Assembly: GCF_022340605.1 (NCBI RefSeq)
Contig: NZ_JAJDNQ010000022.1
Coordinates: 16,244 to 80,243, forward strand
Length of the DNA stretch: 64,000 bases
DNA from: Thiohalocapsa sp.
Lineage (GTDB): Bacteria; Pseudomonadota; Gammaproteobacteria; Chromatiales; Chromatiaceae
Direction of reading: 5' to 3'
Shown: positions 35,350 through 45,434 of the stretch, piece after piece
Layout of the letters: each line of letters starts with the position of its first letter
Position numbering within the stretch: position 1 is the first letter of the stretch
Position numbers and translations under genes: made by a program
The notes under the pieces: generated by a model
What the model saw: only the letters and a program-made list of their open reading frames with translations
The model's database searches: none
What the model was told of the DNA's origin: nothing

Positions 35350-38300
35350 TCAGGCCGGACCTGGCCGCTCGCCCGCGGCGGCCGACTCGGGAGCGCTCGT
35401 GGCCTGCTCACCGCCGGGGATGCGCTCGGCGGTTGGTGCCGGGCTGTCCGCAGCGGCTTGGGATTGCGCCGCTGTCGCTCCGCCATTGCGTTTCGGCTGG
35501 GGGGCATCGCCCGTGGGCGCTGCGGCGGCATCGTGGGTCATGGCCGGCGGCGCTTGTGGCACAGTGGGCTTCGGCTGCGGTGCAGGCGGCTGTGGCTGCG
35601 TGGAGTCGGAACGGGGTTGCGCCGTCTCGGCGGGGGTGCTCGGGCCGCCGTGGCGGACGGTGTCGGTGCCGGACGGTGCGCTTGCGGCGTCGCCGCCAGT
35701 GGTTCTTGCGGGTGCAGGGGGCGGCTGTTCCGAAGCGGGGCTCGATGCCGGCGTCGGGGTTGACGCTGGCGCCGAGGTTGGCGCCGATGTTGGCGTTGGC
35801 GCAGATCCTGCCGCTGCGGTGCTCGCGCCCACGTCCGTGGACGGCGCGCGGCGTGGGGCGTCCGTGTTCGCGGCCGGCGCTGAAGGTGCCGCGTCGCCAT
35901 TGTCCGCCGCGGTGGCCCGGGTCGCCGGGCTGGCGTTTTCGGCACCGGCCGGTGGTCGCTCTCTCGGGGGCCGCTGATTTGGGGCGGTGTCGGCGTTGCC
36001 GGTGGACAACCCGGCGCTTTCGGCGTCGGTGTTGTCTCCCGCTTCAGAACTGGCATCACCCGCCGCCGTGCCCGCCGTGTCGCGGTTGCCGCTGCGCCGG
36101 CGCCGGCCGCCGCGACGCCGGCGACTGGAGCGACTGCGGCCGCCACCCTGCTCGCCGTTGCCGCCGTTCGCGGCATCCGCGCTCTCTCCCGCGGCTGCCT
36201 CCGTGGCGGCGGCTGCCTTGGGTGTGTCGGTGTCGTCGTTGGCGATTGGCGGTGCTGTCGTCTGTGTGCCCTTGTCCCCGTCGAGGGCCATCGGCAGGCT
36301 GTCTTTGCGGGGCATCAGCTGCTTGCTTTCGTCGTCGGCGCCCGTGCGCCGCGCGTGCTGCTGCTGCATTTGCGGAGGTGTGCCTTCGCCCTGTCGATCG
36401 CCACCGGCTTCGGTCTGCTCGCGTTGGCCGCCGCGTCGGGAGCGCCCGCCGCGGTTGCCGCGGCGGGCGTTGCGCTGGCGCTCGCCGTCTTCGCTGCCGC
36501 GGGAGGATGCCTGTCCGCGGCGAGGCCGAGTGCGACCCTCGCCGCCGGCGTCGGCGCCGCTGGCTGCGTCGCTCTCGCGTCGCTTGCCGTCGGCTGCGCC
36601 CGACGTACCGTCTTGTCGAGCCACGCCCGGTTTGCGTTGCCGGCCGTCCTCGCGGGTGGCGCCTTGGCGCTGCGGTGCGGGGGAGGGTGCTTGCGGCGTC
36701 GGCTGCGCGCCCGATTGATCCGTAACAGCCTCTTCACCTGGCGGGGCGAAAAGCATGCCCCACAGCTTCTTGAGCATGCTCTCCGGATGGAGATTGCCGA
36801 CATCGCCCACATCGCCCACATCGGTATCATCGCCGGCACCCGGCAACCGCTGCGGCACGGGGGATGGCCGGTACGGCGCCGGATTGGCGGGCTTGACGCC
36901 TTTGACCGCCGGCTCCTCGGGCCTGGCCTCCGGCTTGTTGCCGGCAAAGGCGGGCAATGCCGGCTCCGGGATATTGGCCAGTGTGTAGCTGGGCTCGTCC
37001 TCGCTGCGGCGGTCCGCGTCCTGGACGCGGATGCGCTCGATGGAGTAGTCGGGCGTCTCCATGTGCTTGTTCGGGATCAGCACCACGGCCACCTGCTGAC
37101 GCTGCTCGATCTCCAGGATCTTGCGCCGCTTCTCGTTGAGCAGGAAGGCGGCGACGTCCACCGGCAGTTGGGCGAGGATGCGCGCGGTGCTGTCTTTCAT
37201 CGCCTCCTCTTCGATGATGCGCAGCACCGACAGCGCCAGCGACTCTACCCCGCGGATGGTGCCCTGACCCTTGCAGCGCGGGCAGACGTGCTGGCTCGAC
37301 TCGCCCAGCGACGGCCGCAGCCGCTGGCGGGACATCTCCAGCAGGCCGAAGCGCGAGATGCGCGCCACCTGCACCCGGGCGCGGTCCTGCTTCAGCGCCT
37401 CGCGCAGGCGGTTTTCCACATCGCGCTGGTGCTTGGCGGGCGTCATGTCGATGAAGTCGATGACGAAGAGTCCGCCCAAGTCGCGCAGCCTGAGCTGGCG
37501 GGCGATTTCGTCCGCGGCCTCGAGGTTGGTGTTGAGGGCCGTTTCCTCGATGTCGGCGCCCTTGGTGGCGCGCGCGGAGTTGATGTCGATGGAGGTGAGC
37601 GCCTCGGTGTGGTCGATGACCAGCGCGCCGCCGGAGGGCAGGCGTACCTCGCGCTGGAAGGCGGACTCGATCTGGCTCTCGATCTGGTAGCGCGTGAACA
37701 GCGGCACCTCGTCCCGGTACAGCCTGAGCTTTTTCAGGTTGTGCGGCATCACCTGCTGCATGAACTCTTCCGCGCGGCGGTACATCTCCTGGCTGTCGAT
37801 GACGATCTCGCCGATGTCGGAGCGCAGGTGATCGCGGATGGAGCGGATGATGATGTCGCTTTCCTGATAGATCAGGAAGGGCGCCTTGCGGCTGTCGCCG
37901 GAGGTCTTGATGGCGTCCCAGAGCTGCAGCAGATAGTCGAGGTCCCACTGGAGCTCCTCGGGGCTCTTGCCGACGCCCGCCGTGCGCACGATCAGGCCCA
38001 TGTCCTCAGGGATCTGGAGCTGGCTCAGCGCCTCGCGCAGCTCGGAGCGGTCGGTGCCGTCGATGCGCCGCGACACGCCGCCGGCGCGCGGGTTGTTCGG
38101 CATCAGCACCAGGTAGCGGCCCGCCAGCGAGACGAACGTGGTGAGCGCCGCGCCCTTGTTGCCGCGTTCTTCCTTGTCGATCTGGACGACGACCTCGCGG
38201 CCTTCCTTGATCAGCTCCTTGATGTTGGCCTTGGTGCCGGGCTTGAGCTCCTGGCTGAAATACGAGCGGGAGATCTCCTTCAGCGGCAGGAAGCCGTGGC

Positions 38301-38490
38301 GCTCGGAGCCATAGTCGACGAAGGCCGCCTCCAGGCTCGGCTCGACGCGGGTAATGGTGCCCTTGTAGATGTTGGCCTTCTTCTGCTCCCGTCCGGGGCT
38401 CTCGATGTCGAGGTTGAATAGTTTCTGTCCATCAACGATTGCAACGCGCAGCTCTTCCGGCTGCGTTGCGTTGATCAGCATTCTTTTCAT
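35350..38490 (-). CDS. rne: Ribonuclease E
   Basis: RNase E is the main endoribonuclease for mRNA decay and rRNA/tRNA processing and the scaffold of the degradosome. The catalytic half (residues 1 to about 510) matches E. coli strongly: N-terminus [20 protein letters not shown], the S1 domain, catalytic aspartates in [12 protein letters not shown] and FIDMTP, and the zinc-link CPRCKG. The C-terminal half is a long Arg/Gly/Pro/Ala-rich disordered tail with RGG-like RNA-binding patches. At 1046 aa it is full length. It is divergent from rluC across a long leader, which in E. coli mediates autoregulation. Confidence 0.98.
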   Translation of the reverse strand: MKRMLINATQPEELRVAIVDGQKLFNLDIESPGREQKKANIYKGTITRVEPSLEAAFVDYGSERHGFLPLKEISRSYFSQELKPGTKANIKELIKEGREVVVQIDKEERGNKGAALTTFVSLAGRYLVLMPNNPRAGGVSRRIDGTDRSELREALSQLQIPEDMGLIVRTAGVGKSPEELQWDLDYLLQLWDAIKTSGDSRKAPFLIYQESDIIIRSIRDHLRSDIGEIVIDSQEMYRRAEEFMQQVMPHNLKKLRLYRDEVPLFTRYQIESQIESAFQREVRLPSGGALVIDHTEALTSIDINSARATKGADIEETALNTNLEAADEIARQLRLRDLGGLFVIDFIDMTPAKHQRDVENRLREALKQDRARVQVARISRFGLLEMSRQRLRPSLGESSQHVCPRCKGQGTIRGVESLALSVLRIIEEEAMKDSTARILAQLPVDVAAFLLNEKRRKILEIEQRQQVAVVLIPNKHMETPDYSIERIRVQDADRRSEDEPSYTLANIPEPALPAFAGNKPEARPEEPAVKGVKPANPAPYRPSPVPQRLPGAGDDTDVGDVGDVGNLHPESMLKKLWGMLFAPPGEEAVTDQSGAQPTPQAPSPAPQRQGATREDGRQRKPGVARQDGTSGAADGKRRESDAASGADAGGEGRTRPRRGQASSRGSEDGERQRNARRGNRGGRSRRGGQREQTEAGGDRQGEGTPPQMQQQHARRTGADDESKQLMPRKDSLPMALDGDKGTQTTAPPIANDDTDTPKAAAATEAAAGESADAANGGNGEQGGGRSRSSRRRRGGRRRRSGNRDTAGTAAGDASSEAGDNTDAESAGLSTGNADTAPNQRPPRERPPAGAENASPATRATAADNGDAAPSAPAANTDAPRRAPSTDVGASTAAAGSAPTPTSAPTSAPASTPTPASSPASEQPPPAPARTTGGDAASAPSGTDTVRHGGPSTPAETAQPRSDSTQPQPPAPQPKPTVPQAPPAMTHDAAAAPTGDAPQPKRNGGATAAQSQAAADSPAPTAERIPGGEQATSAPESAAAGERPGPA

Positions 38491-38634
38491 GTTGTCTGGT
38501 TACTCTTACCGTGGCGCGCGACCTGATGCCGTGGCCCGGTGCGGCCGGCTCGGCCGTTCCCGGTGGTCTCCCGCTCGCAGTCGGCTCCCCATGCCGACGG
38601 GCTCGAGGTCTGCGGCTGCCGGGACGCGCCCAGT

Positions 38635-38711
38635 GTCGATCCGGTGTCGAGTCAGTGTCGAACCGGAGTTGAACCGGTGTCGAGCCACTGTCGACCCACT
38701 GTCGAACTGGG
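38635..38711. repeat. Seven-unit 11-bp repeat array in the rne leader
   Basis: The pentamer GTCGA (once GTTGA) recurs with exact 11-bp spacing at 38635, 38646, 38657, 38668, 38679, 38690 and 38701. The remaining six bases of each unit vary around NCCGGT. The array ends about 145 bases upstream of the rne start codon and lies in the presumed 5' untranslated region. Confidence 0.85.
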
Positions 38712-39026
38712 CGTCGGCCCGCGGCGGCCTGGCAGGCGTCGAGCACGCGCCTGTGTTCACTTTGCGCCCGGCCCTCGGGGTGAACCTAGGTTGGGCCTGG
38801 GCGCTGGTTCGGACGTCGACCCTTGCGGCGTCCGTCAAACTGGTGTCGGTCGTGGCCCCGTACACAAAGGGGTACACAATGGGCACACGATTCGGGCGGC
38901 ATGCATGGGTCAAGGTTGTGCCTGCCGCCGGCATGTTGTAGAAGCCCTGGCCGGTGTACCATGAAGGGCTTTGGCTACCCGCTTCTCCATACGGGAGTCT
39001 TGCTCTCGTTACGGGGTCAATTCCTT

Positions 39027-39046
39027 AGGTCTCACCCCTAAGGATT
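39027..39046. other. Stem-loop upstream of rluC
   Basis: TCCTTAGG and CCTAAGGA pair perfectly over eight bases around a short TCTCAC-type loop. It is symmetrical, so either strand can form it, and it lies about 165 bases before the rluC start. Confidence 0.4.
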
Positions 39047-39209
39047 GGTGGGGGCCGGTCGATGCTGACCCCGCCGAAGCGCGGCGGCATCGCCACCCAT
39101 GGCAGCCTCGAATATGCCCCCATGCGGCGGGGATCGGCGCCGAAGCTGCCACAACCGCGCGCCTGTTACATAAGTCGCTAAGGCTAGCAGTGTTTTCGGG
39201 GGTCAGCAA

Positions 39210-40205
39210 TTGACCGATACGAGCGGAGGGCCGGCCGGCTCGACGGGTGCCGGCGGCGGTTTCGGCGTGCGCCATCTGCGCATCAGCGCGGAGGTGGCCG
39301 GTCAGCGCGTGGACAATTTCCTGTTGGCGCAGCTCAGGGGCGTGCCGCGGAGCCTCGTGTACCGGCTGCTGCGCCGTGGCGAAGTACGCGTCAACAAGGG
39401 CCGCGCCAAGCCGCACCAGCGGCTCGAAACGGGCGACGAGGTGCGTATACCGCCGGTGCGGACGGCTGCCCCCACGGCTGCGGTAACGCCACCACGTGGA
39501 CTGACCGCGCGGCTCGCGGAGAGCATCCTGTACGAAGACGACCGGGTGCTGGTGCTCGACAAGCCGGCGGGTGTGGCGGTGCACGGTGGCAGTGGCATCA
39601 CGCACGGTGTCATCGAGGCGCTGCGCGCGGCGCGCCCCGGCGCCGAGTTGGAGCTAGTCCATCGGCTCGACCGCGACACCTCCGGCTGCCTGATCATCGC
39701 CAAGCGGCGCAGTGCGCTGCGGTTTCTGCACGCGCAGCTGCGCGGCGACGCGGTGTACAAGCGCTACCAGGCGTTGCTGCTTGGGCCGCTCGCCGCGCGC
39801 GTGCAACGGGTGGAGCTGCCCCTGCGCAAGAATCTGCTCCAGGGTGGCGAGCGCATGGTCCGGGTGGATCATGCCGACGGCAAGCTGGCGCTGACGGTGT
39901 TCCGGCGTGCTGCGGCCTTCGGTGGCATGACCCTGGCAGACGTGGAACTGCATACCGGGCGGACGCATCAGATCCGGGTACATGCGGCGAGCATCGGCGC
40001 GCCGGTGGCGGGCGACGAGAAGTATGGCCGCCCGGAAGACCAGGTCGTGGCGCGCGCGCTCGGTCTCAGGCGCCTGTTTCTGCATGCGGCCGAGCTGCGC
40101 TTTCGCCCTCGGGAGGACGCGCCACCGGTGACCGTGACCGCGCCGCTGCCCGCGGATCTCGGCGCAGTGCTAGGTAGAGCTGAGGAATACGCCCGTGCGT
40201 TATGA
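39210..40205 (+). CDS. rluC: 23S rRNA pseudouridine synthase RluC
   Basis: RluC makes pseudouridines 955, 2504 and 2580 in 23S rRNA. The start is a TTG at 39210 with GGGGGTC about 8 bases upstream; no better start is visible. An S4 RNA-binding domain (about 23-90) precedes the RluA-type catalytic domain with the motif HRLDRDTSG, whose Asp is catalytic, and the GRTHQIRVH segment. The 331-aa length is normal. The downstream HAD gene starts 11 bp before its stop, and the rne/rluC divergence is conserved in Gammaproteobacteria. Confidence 0.96.
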   Translation: MTDTSGGPAGSTGAGGGFGVRHLRISAEVAGQRVDNFLLAQLRGVPRSLVYRLLRRGEVRVNKGRAKPHQRLETGDEVRIPPVRTAAPTAAVTPPRGLTARLAESILYEDDRVLVLDKPAGVAVHGGSGITHGVIEALRAARPGAELELVHRLDRDTSGCLIIAKRRSALRFLHAQLRGDAVYKRYQALLLGPLAARVQRVELPLRKNLLQGGERMVRVDHADGKLALTVFRRAAAFGGMTLADVELHTGRTHQIRVHAASIGAPVAGDEKYGRPEDQVVARALGLRRLFLHAAELRFRPREDAPPVTVTAPLPADLGAVLGRAEEYARAL

Positions 40206-40887
40206 ACTGTTGGTATTCGACTGGGACGGCACCCTGATGGACTCGGCCGCGCGCATCGTTGCGAGCATGCGTGCGGCTTTCACCGAGCTGGCGCTGACGC
40301 CGCCGGCGCCCGCTGCCGCCCGCAACGTCATCGGTCTCGGCTTGTCTCATGCCGTCGCCGAGCTTGCGCCGGGGCTGGACGAGGCCATGCATGGGCGCAT
40401 CATCGAGCGCTATCGCGCCCATTACCTGGAGCTGGACGACACGCCAACGCCGCTCTTCCCGGGCGCGGCGGAGGTGGTCACGGAGCTGCACGCGCAGGGC
40501 TACCTGCTCGCTGTGGCCACCGGCAAGAGCCGCCGCGGGCTCGAGCAAGCCCTGGTGCAATCGGGTCTCGGCGCCCATTTCCATGCCACGCGCTCGGCGG
40601 ATGAGACCTTCTCCAAGCCGCACCCGCAGATGCTGCTGGAGTTGCTGGACGAGCTCGGCGTCACCGCCGCCCGCGCGCTCATGATCGGCGACACCGAGTA
40701 CGACCTGCTCACCGCCCGCAACGCCGGCGTGGACGCACTGGCGGTCTGCTACGGCGCGCATGCGCCTGAGCGCCTGCTGGCGCTCGAGCCCCTGGCCTGC
40801 CTCTCGGCCATCGACGCCCTGCCGGGCTGGCTCGCCGCCGCCACCGGCGCGGCGACGGCGCCCACAACCACGACGACGACACGATGA
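40195..40887 (+). CDS. HAD-superfamily hydrolase, phosphatase type
   Basis: This is a DxD-type phosphatase: FDWDGTLMDS at residues 8-17, then the second motif TGKSRRG (Thr) and the final GDTEYDLLTARNAG with its Asp. The cap-domain architecture resembles phosphoglycolate phosphatase or pyrophosphatase-type enzymes, and the exact substrate is unknown. The GTG start at 40195 lies inside the end of rluC. The stop overlaps sppA by four bases. The extreme C-terminus reads as a run of threonines (TTTTTTR), caused by an ACA/ACG codon tract, and may not be functional. Confidence 0.88.
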   Translation: MRYELLVFDWDGTLMDSAARIVASMRAAFTELALTPPAPAAARNVIGLGLSHAVAELAPGLDEAMHGRIIERYRAHYLELDDTPTPLFPGAAEVVTELHAQGYLLAVATGKSRRGLEQALVQSGLGAHFHATRSADETFSKPHPQMLLELLDELGVTAARALMIGDTEYDLLTARNAGVDALAVCYGAHAPERLLALEPLACLSAIDALPGWLAAATGAATAPTTTTTTR

Positions 40888-41894
40888 ACCTCGATTTTCT
40901 CAAGTTCTGGAAGATTCGCGACCCGGGCAAGGCCGAGTCCATGCCGTCGCCCACCGACCCGGAGTGGGAGCGGGCGCTGATCAACCGCATGGCGGCAGAG
41001 TTTCTCCGCAACCAGCGCCGCTCGCGGCGCTGGGGTGTCATCTTCCGCGTGGGCATCCTGGCCTATCTGCTGTTGCTGTTGGTCATCTACTTCGCCAACG
41101 GCTTCAGCGACTCGCTGAGCACGACCAAGGAGCACACGGCGCTCATCGATGTGGACGGCCTCATCGCGTCCGACACCGACGCCAGCGCGGAGCGGCTCAA
41201 CGCGGCGCTGGACAAGGCCTTCGAGACAGACCAGGCGCAGGCCGTGATCTTGCGCATCAACAGCCCCGGCGGCAGTCCGGTGCAGGCCGGCTACGTGTTC
41301 GACGAGATCCGCCGGCAGCGCAAGAAGCATCCGGACAAGAAGGTCTACGCCGTGTGCGTGGACGCCTGTGCGTCCGGCGCCTATTACATCGCCGCCGCCG
41401 CCGACGACATCTACGTGGACAAGGCGAGCCTGGTGGGCTCCATCGGTGTGCGGCTGGACAGCTTCGGCTTCCAGAAGGCCATGGAGGATCTGGGCATTCA
41501 GCGCCGGCTCCTCACCGCCGGTGCGCACAAGGGCATCCTGGACCCCTTCTCCCCCTTGAGCGAGCAGGATCGTACCTTCCTGACAGGGCTGCTCGACAAC
41601 ATCCACCAGCAGTTCATCGACGCCGTGAAGCAGGGCCGCGGCGACCGGCTCAAAGGTGGTGATGAGCTCTTCAGCGGACTCTTCTGGACCGGTGACGAGA
41701 GCGTCGGGCTGGGCTTGAGCGACGGCATCGGCAACAGCGATTACGTGGCGCGGGAGGTCGTCGGCGTCGACGAGATCGTCGAGTACAGCACCAAGCGCGA
41801 CCTCCTGGAGCGCCTGACGGATCGCTTCGGCACCGCACTCGCCCGCGGCCTGGTGCAGATGGGCGCCCTGGACCGGCTGCCCGCCCTGCGCTGA
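40884..41894 (+). CDS. sppA: Signal peptide peptidase SppA (short form)
   Basis: SppA cleaves leftover signal peptides in the inner membrane. The 336-aa protein has an N-terminal helix (VGILAYLLLLLVIYFANGF) and a Clp-like serine-protease domain: INSPGGSPV, and CASGAYYIA containing the catalytic Ser, with a Lys from the later region as the base. It is the short S49 form rather than the tandem E. coli SppA. Genes rluC, HAD and sppA form a tight overlapping operon. Confidence 0.93.
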   Translation: MNLDFLKFWKIRDPGKAESMPSPTDPEWERALINRMAAEFLRNQRRSRRWGVIFRVGILAYLLLLLVIYFANGFSDSLSTTKEHTALIDVDGLIASDTDASAERLNAALDKAFETDQAQAVILRINSPGGSPVQAGYVFDEIRRQRKKHPDKKVYAVCVDACASGAYYIAAAADDIYVDKASLVGSIGVRLDSFGFQKAMEDLGIQRRLLTAGAHKGILDPFSPLSEQDRTFLTGLLDNIHQQFIDAVKQGRGDRLKGGDELFSGLFWTGDESVGLGLSDGIGNSDYVAREVVGVDEIVEYSTKRDLLERLTDRFGTALARGLVQMGALDRLPALR

Positions 41895-41994
41895 CCCGGG
41901 GGCGCCGAGATCCTCTCGGCTCTTGTCCGCGCCGGGCTCGATGCCCGGCGCGGGCGACCCCTGGCAATACTCACGCAATATAACGGCAGGCGGC

Positions 41995-42600
41995 TTACGC
42001 CAGATCCAGCCCCGCCGTCAGCACATCCACGCCCTCGGCCGCCAGCATGTCCACGAGCCGGATCAGCGGCAGCCCCACCAGAGCGTTCGGGTCGGTGCCC
42101 TCCAGGCGCTCGAACAGTGCAATGCCGAGCCCTTCAGACTTGAAGCTGCCGGCGCAGCCGAAGGGCTGCTCGCGGTCCACATAGGCAGCGATCTGCGCGC
42201 TCCTGAGGACGCGGAAGTGCACCTTGAAGTCGTCGCAGGCGCAGCGTGTATGGCCGTCGGCGGCGCGCAGCAGACAGAGGCCGGTGCGGAACACCAAGGT
42301 GCGCCCACTCGCCTCGGACAACTGCTCGATGGCCCGCTCCCGGCTGCCCGGTTTGCCGAGGATCCGGCCGCCGAACTCCGCGACCTGGTCGGAGCCGATG
42401 ATCAGCGCCCGGGGAAACTGCGCCGCTACCGCCCGGGCCTTCGCCTCGGCGAGGCGCAGGACCAGTTGCCCGGCGTCCTCGCCCGGCCGCACGGACTCGT
42501 CGACGTCGGGCGCCGCGGTGGCAAAGGGCAAGCCGAGCCGCGCCAGCAGCTCGCGGCGAAACGGCGACGTGGAGGCGAGGACGAGCTGCGGCACAGGCAT
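41995..42600 (-). CDS. yceF: Maf-family nucleotide pyrophosphatase (YceF-type, 7-methyl-GTP)
   Basis: This small NTP pyrophosphatase removes modified nucleotides such as m7GTP. The 201-aa protein has the Maf N-terminus LVLASTSPFRRELL, the substrate pocket GSDQVAEFGG and the tail IRLVDMLAAEG. The short YceF-like length and these motifs favour YceF over YhdE. In E. coli yceF is followed by yceD-rpmF; here the neighbour is instead a YcgN-family gene, and neither yceD nor rpmF is in the window. Confidence 0.92.
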   Translation of the reverse strand: MPVPQLVLASTSPFRRELLARLGLPFATAAPDVDESVRPGEDAGQLVLRLAEAKARAVAAQFPRALIIGSDQVAEFGGRILGKPGSRERAIEQLSEASGRTLVFRTGLCLLRAADGHTRCACDDFKVHFRVLRSAQIAAYVDREQPFGCAGSFKSEGLGIALFERLEGTDPNALVGLPLIRLVDMLAAEGVDVLTAGLDLA

Positions 42601-42662
42601 AAACTTGGGGTTGCTCGGTTTGGCTCGGGCTGGGATGGGGCGCGTGCCCGCGGGTCGGAGCC

Positions 42663-43112
42663 TCAGCGCACCCAGTCCACCAGGTACCAGAGCGGCTCTT
42701 CCACTTGACTCTCACAGACCACACGCCCGCGCACGCTGGCGCCTTCGCGGTGCACCGCCTCGGGGTCGCCGCAGCGCAGATGGTGCCAGCGGGGCAGGGG
42801 GCGGCCCTCCGCGAGAAGCCGATAGGCACAGGTCTCCGGCAGCCATGCCGGCTTGCGCAGGTGCTCGGGTGTCAAGGTGATGCAGTCCGCCACCTGTGCG
42901 GCGCGATCGGGATAGTCTGCGCACTGGCAACTCTGGTGATCGAGGAGGCGACAGGCGACATTGGTGTACTGCATGCCGCCAGTGTCCTCGTCCTCATACT
43001 TGTTGAGGCAGCACTTGCCGCAGCCGTCACAGAGCGCCTCCCACTGCTCATTGGTCATGTCCGCGAGCGCGGTGGTCCGCCAGAATGGTTGGGCCGGCGT
43101 CGAATCGTGCAC
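42663..43112 (-). CDS. YcgN-family cysteine cluster protein
   Basis: This small iron-sulfur or zinc cluster protein has unknown function. The GTG at 43112 is chosen because it sits eight bases after GGGAG and gives the family-type start HDSTPAQPFWRTTALADM, as in E. coli YcgN; the open frame extends upstream to 43289 without support. The cysteine cluster CDGCGKCC near the N-terminus and later single cysteines (CRLLDHQSCQC, CITL) are conserved in position. Its length of 149 aa is normal. It lies after the maf-family gene on the same strand. Confidence 0.85.
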   Translation of the reverse strand: MHDSTPAQPFWRTTALADMTNEQWEALCDGCGKCCLNKYEDEDTGGMQYTNVACRLLDHQSCQCADYPDRAAQVADCITLTPEHLRKPAWLPETCAYRLLAEGRPLPRWHHLRCGDPEAVHREGASVRGRVVCESQVEEPLWYLVDWVR

Positions 43113-43213
43113 GTGCTGGCTCCCGAGGTATCTGCCCGGTGGGGTTAAACTTTCGCGCAGTATAGCGGGCTGCATGATGCTTCCGCCTGCGCCGATCGCA
43201 TTCGGAGTCGCCC

Positions 43214-43765
43214 ATGCCATTCGACCCTTCCGCCGTGGTGGTGCCCGCGCACTGTGACGCGGGCCGGCACGTGCTGGCGATGGACACACCCATCGGGCGC
43301 ATCGCGCTGCACTGGCGCGGCGTCTGGAGCGGGGCCTGGCGCGCGGACGGGGCCGCGTCGGGTGGCTCGCTCACGCGCGTCGTGCTGGCCGCCGACGCGC
43401 TCGATGCGCCGGCGCCACCGCCCTGGCTCGCCGCGCCGTTCGTCGCCTATTTCCAGGATTCGTGCCGGCGCATCGATCTGCCCGTTCAGCTCGGCGGCAC
43501 GCCGTTTCAACGTCGCGTCTGGCGCCTGATCGCTGCCATCGCGCCGCGGAGCACGCGTACCTATGGCGAGCTGGCGGCAGCGCTAGGCTCGTCGCCGCGA
43601 GCCGTCGGCGGCGCCTGTCGCGCCAACCCCTGCCCGCTGGTCGTGCCCTGTCACCGCGTGGTGGCGCGGCACGGGCTCGGTGGCTTCGCCGGAGACCGCG
43701 GCGGCCGCTTGTTGGACATCAAGCGCTGGCTGTTGGCCCACGAGCAGGCAGCGGGGCGGGTGTGA
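43214..43765 (+). CDS. ogt: O6-methylguanine-DNA methyltransferase (Ogt-type)
   Basis: This suicide enzyme moves alkyl groups from O6-guanine (or phosphotriesters) to itself. The 183-aa protein carries VPCHRVV with the acceptor Cys146, preceded by the PFQRRVWRL helix and RTYGELAAALGSSPRAVG (the DNA-binding helix-turn-helix). It is a stand-alone enzyme without an Ada N-domain. Its stop overlaps the xerD start (TGATG), suggesting translational coupling of two DNA-maintenance genes. Confidence 0.93.
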   Translation: MPFDPSAVVVPAHCDAGRHVLAMDTPIGRIALHWRGVWSGAWRADGAASGGSLTRVVLAADALDAPAPPPWLAAPFVAYFQDSCRRIDLPVQLGGTPFQRRVWRLIAAIAPRSTRTYGELAAALGSSPRAVGGACRANPCPLVVPCHRVVARHGLGGFAGDRGGRLLDIKRWLLAHEQAAGRV

Positions 43766-44700
43766 TGGCGGCGCCGAAGTCCCGGCCGGGCGCCGCGCCC
43801 GAGGCGGAGCCGGATTTGTCGCTGGTGGAGGTCTTCACCGATGCGCTGTGGCTGGAGCGGGGTCTCAGCAATAACACGCTGGTGGCTTACCGCTCGGATC
43901 TCACGGCCTTTCTGCGCTGGCTCGCCGCCGAGCGCAGCCGCGGCGCCTGCGAGGCGCAGCGGCTGGATCTCCTGGACTACCTGGCCGTGCTATCTCTGCA
44001 AGGCCGTAAGCCCAGGTCGACGGCGCGGCTCCTGTCCTGTCTGCGCCAGTTCTATGGGCACCTGTTGCGCGTAGGGCGGATCAGCGAGGACCCGGCCGCC
44101 CGCGTCGAGGCGCCGCGGCTCGGACGGCCGCTGCCGAAGACGCTCACGGAGCGTGAGGTGGAAATGCTGCTGGCGGCGCCGGACACCGGGGACCCGCGTG
44201 GTCACCGTGATCGCACCATGCTGGAAGTGCTCTACGCCAGCGGGTTGCGGGTCAGCGAGCTGGTGTCGCTGCGCCCGCAGTCAATCAACCTGAACCAGGG
44301 CGTCGTCCGCATCACCGGCAAGGGTGACAAAGAGCGCCTCGTGCCCCTGGGGGAGGAGGCGGCGCGCTGGCTCGGGGAATACGTGCGCGGCAGCCGGGCG
44401 GCGATCCTCGGCGGGCGCCGCAGCGATTACCTGTTCCCGACCTCGCGCAGCGAGTGCATGACGCGGCAGGCGTTCTGGCAGCTGATCAAGCGCTACGCGC
44501 TGGTGGCCGGCATCGCCAAGCCGTTGTCGCCGCACACGTTGCGTCACGCCTTTGCCACCCACCTGCTGAACCACGGCGCGGATCTCAGGGTGGTGCAGAT
44601 GCTGCTCGGCCACAGCGACCTGTCCACCACGCAGATCTACACCCATGTGGCGCGCGAGCGACTCAAGCAGCTGCATGCACGCCACCATCCGCGCGGCTGA
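43765..44700 (+). CDS. xerD: Tyrosine recombinase XerD
   Basis: XerD with XerC resolves chromosome dimers at dif. The ATG overlaps the ogt stop. Catalytic residues of tyrosine recombinases are all present: the first Arg in YASGLRVSELV, the Lys in GKGDKERLV, HTLRHAF, then GHSDLSTTQIYTHVA with the nucleophilic Tyr. It aligns with E. coli XerD over the C-terminal catalytic domain and the N-terminal core-binding domain. At 311 aa it is slightly longer than E. coli XerD (298), with an extra N-terminal Ala/Pro stretch. Confidence 0.96.
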   Translation: MAAPKSRPGAAPEAEPDLSLVEVFTDALWLERGLSNNTLVAYRSDLTAFLRWLAAERSRGACEAQRLDLLDYLAVLSLQGRKPRSTARLLSCLRQFYGHLLRVGRISEDPAARVEAPRLGRPLPKTLTEREVEMLLAAPDTGDPRGHRDRTMLEVLYASGLRVSELVSLRPQSINLNQGVVRITGKGDKERLVPLGEEAARWLGEYVRGSRAAILGGRRSDYLFPTSRSECMTRQAFWQLIKRYALVAGIAKPLSPHTLRHAFATHLLNHGADLRVVQMLLGHSDLSTTQIYTHVARERLKQLHARHHPRG

Positions 44701-44862
44701 AACCGCCCGGCCGGGACCGGTTCGCTTGCGATGCGCGGCTGCAACTCGGCAGTGGACGTTTCCTGTCCATTCCACTATGGTTTCCGGCTCGGCCGGTTGC
44801 CAATGGCAGCGGCGCCGGACCGCCCGCCAGATTCCAACAGCAGCACAGCAACGGAGCTGCCC

Positions 44863-45345
44863 ATGCCGTCGTTCGACGTGACCGCCGAGTGTGACCTTCA
44901 GGAGGTCCGCAACGCCGTGGACCAGGCCAATCGGGAGATTGGCACCCGCTTCGACTTCAAGGGCGTCGATGCGCGCTTCGAGCTTGCCGACGGCATGGTC
45001 CGCATGCATGCCGAGCAGGAGTTCCAGTTGCAGCAGATGTTGGACATCCTGCGGCAGAAGCTGGTCAAACGCGGTGTCGACCTGGCGGCACTCGATGTCG
45101 GCGAGCCCATCACCACGCTGAATGCGGCGCGCCAGGAGATCGGGCTCAAGCAAGGCATCGATGCGGACAGCGCCAAGCGCATGATCAAGGCCATCAAGGG
45201 GGCCAAGCTCAAGGTGCAGGCGCAGATCCAGGGCGATCAGTTGCGCGTGACCGGCAAGAAGCGTGACGACCTTCAGCAGGCCATCTCGCTGCTCAAGTCC
45301 GAGAACTGGCAACTGCCGCTGGCCTTCAACAACTTTCGAGACTGA
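44863..45345 (+). CDS. yajQ: YajQ-family nucleotide-binding protein
   Basis: YajQ is a small RRM-like protein that binds c-di-GMP or other nucleotides and in some bacteria influences biofilm genes. The ATG at 44863 gives the characteristic start PSFDVTAECDLQEVRNAVDQ and 160 aa, the family length. The repeated alpha-beta sandwich includes FDFKGVDARFEL and the KGAKLKVQAQIQGDQLRVTGKKRDD core. An upstream in-frame start is not supported. dsbC lies close downstream. Confidence 0.94.
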   Translation: MPSFDVTAECDLQEVRNAVDQANREIGTRFDFKGVDARFELADGMVRMHAEQEFQLQQMLDILRQKLVKRGVDLAALDVGEPITTLNAARQEIGLKQGIDADSAKRMIKAIKGAKLKVQAQIQGDQLRVTGKKRDDLQQAISLLKSENWQLPLAFNNFRD

Positions 45346-45434
45346 GCGCGCACACGTCGTGAATGCGCATGACCACCCCCAACTATCACCCGGCTACGAT
45401 GCAGCCACCAGCGAGACCATTCCGAGGTAACCGC

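Larger units (their letters stand above)
38491..39209. other. 719-bp shared leader region between rne and rluC
   Basis: No gene is seen. It includes the 11-bp repeat array at 38635-38711, the near-repeated TACACAA boxes at 38861-38880, and a hairpin at 39027-39046. This region must hold the rne promoter(s) on the minus strand and the rluC promoter on the plus strand; no consensus hexamer pair stands out. Confidence 0.6.

Noticed and set aside
36355..38421. 688-residue open frame on the plus strand
   Set aside because: It is antisense to the clear RNase E coding region; GC-rich codon bias opens the opposite frame.
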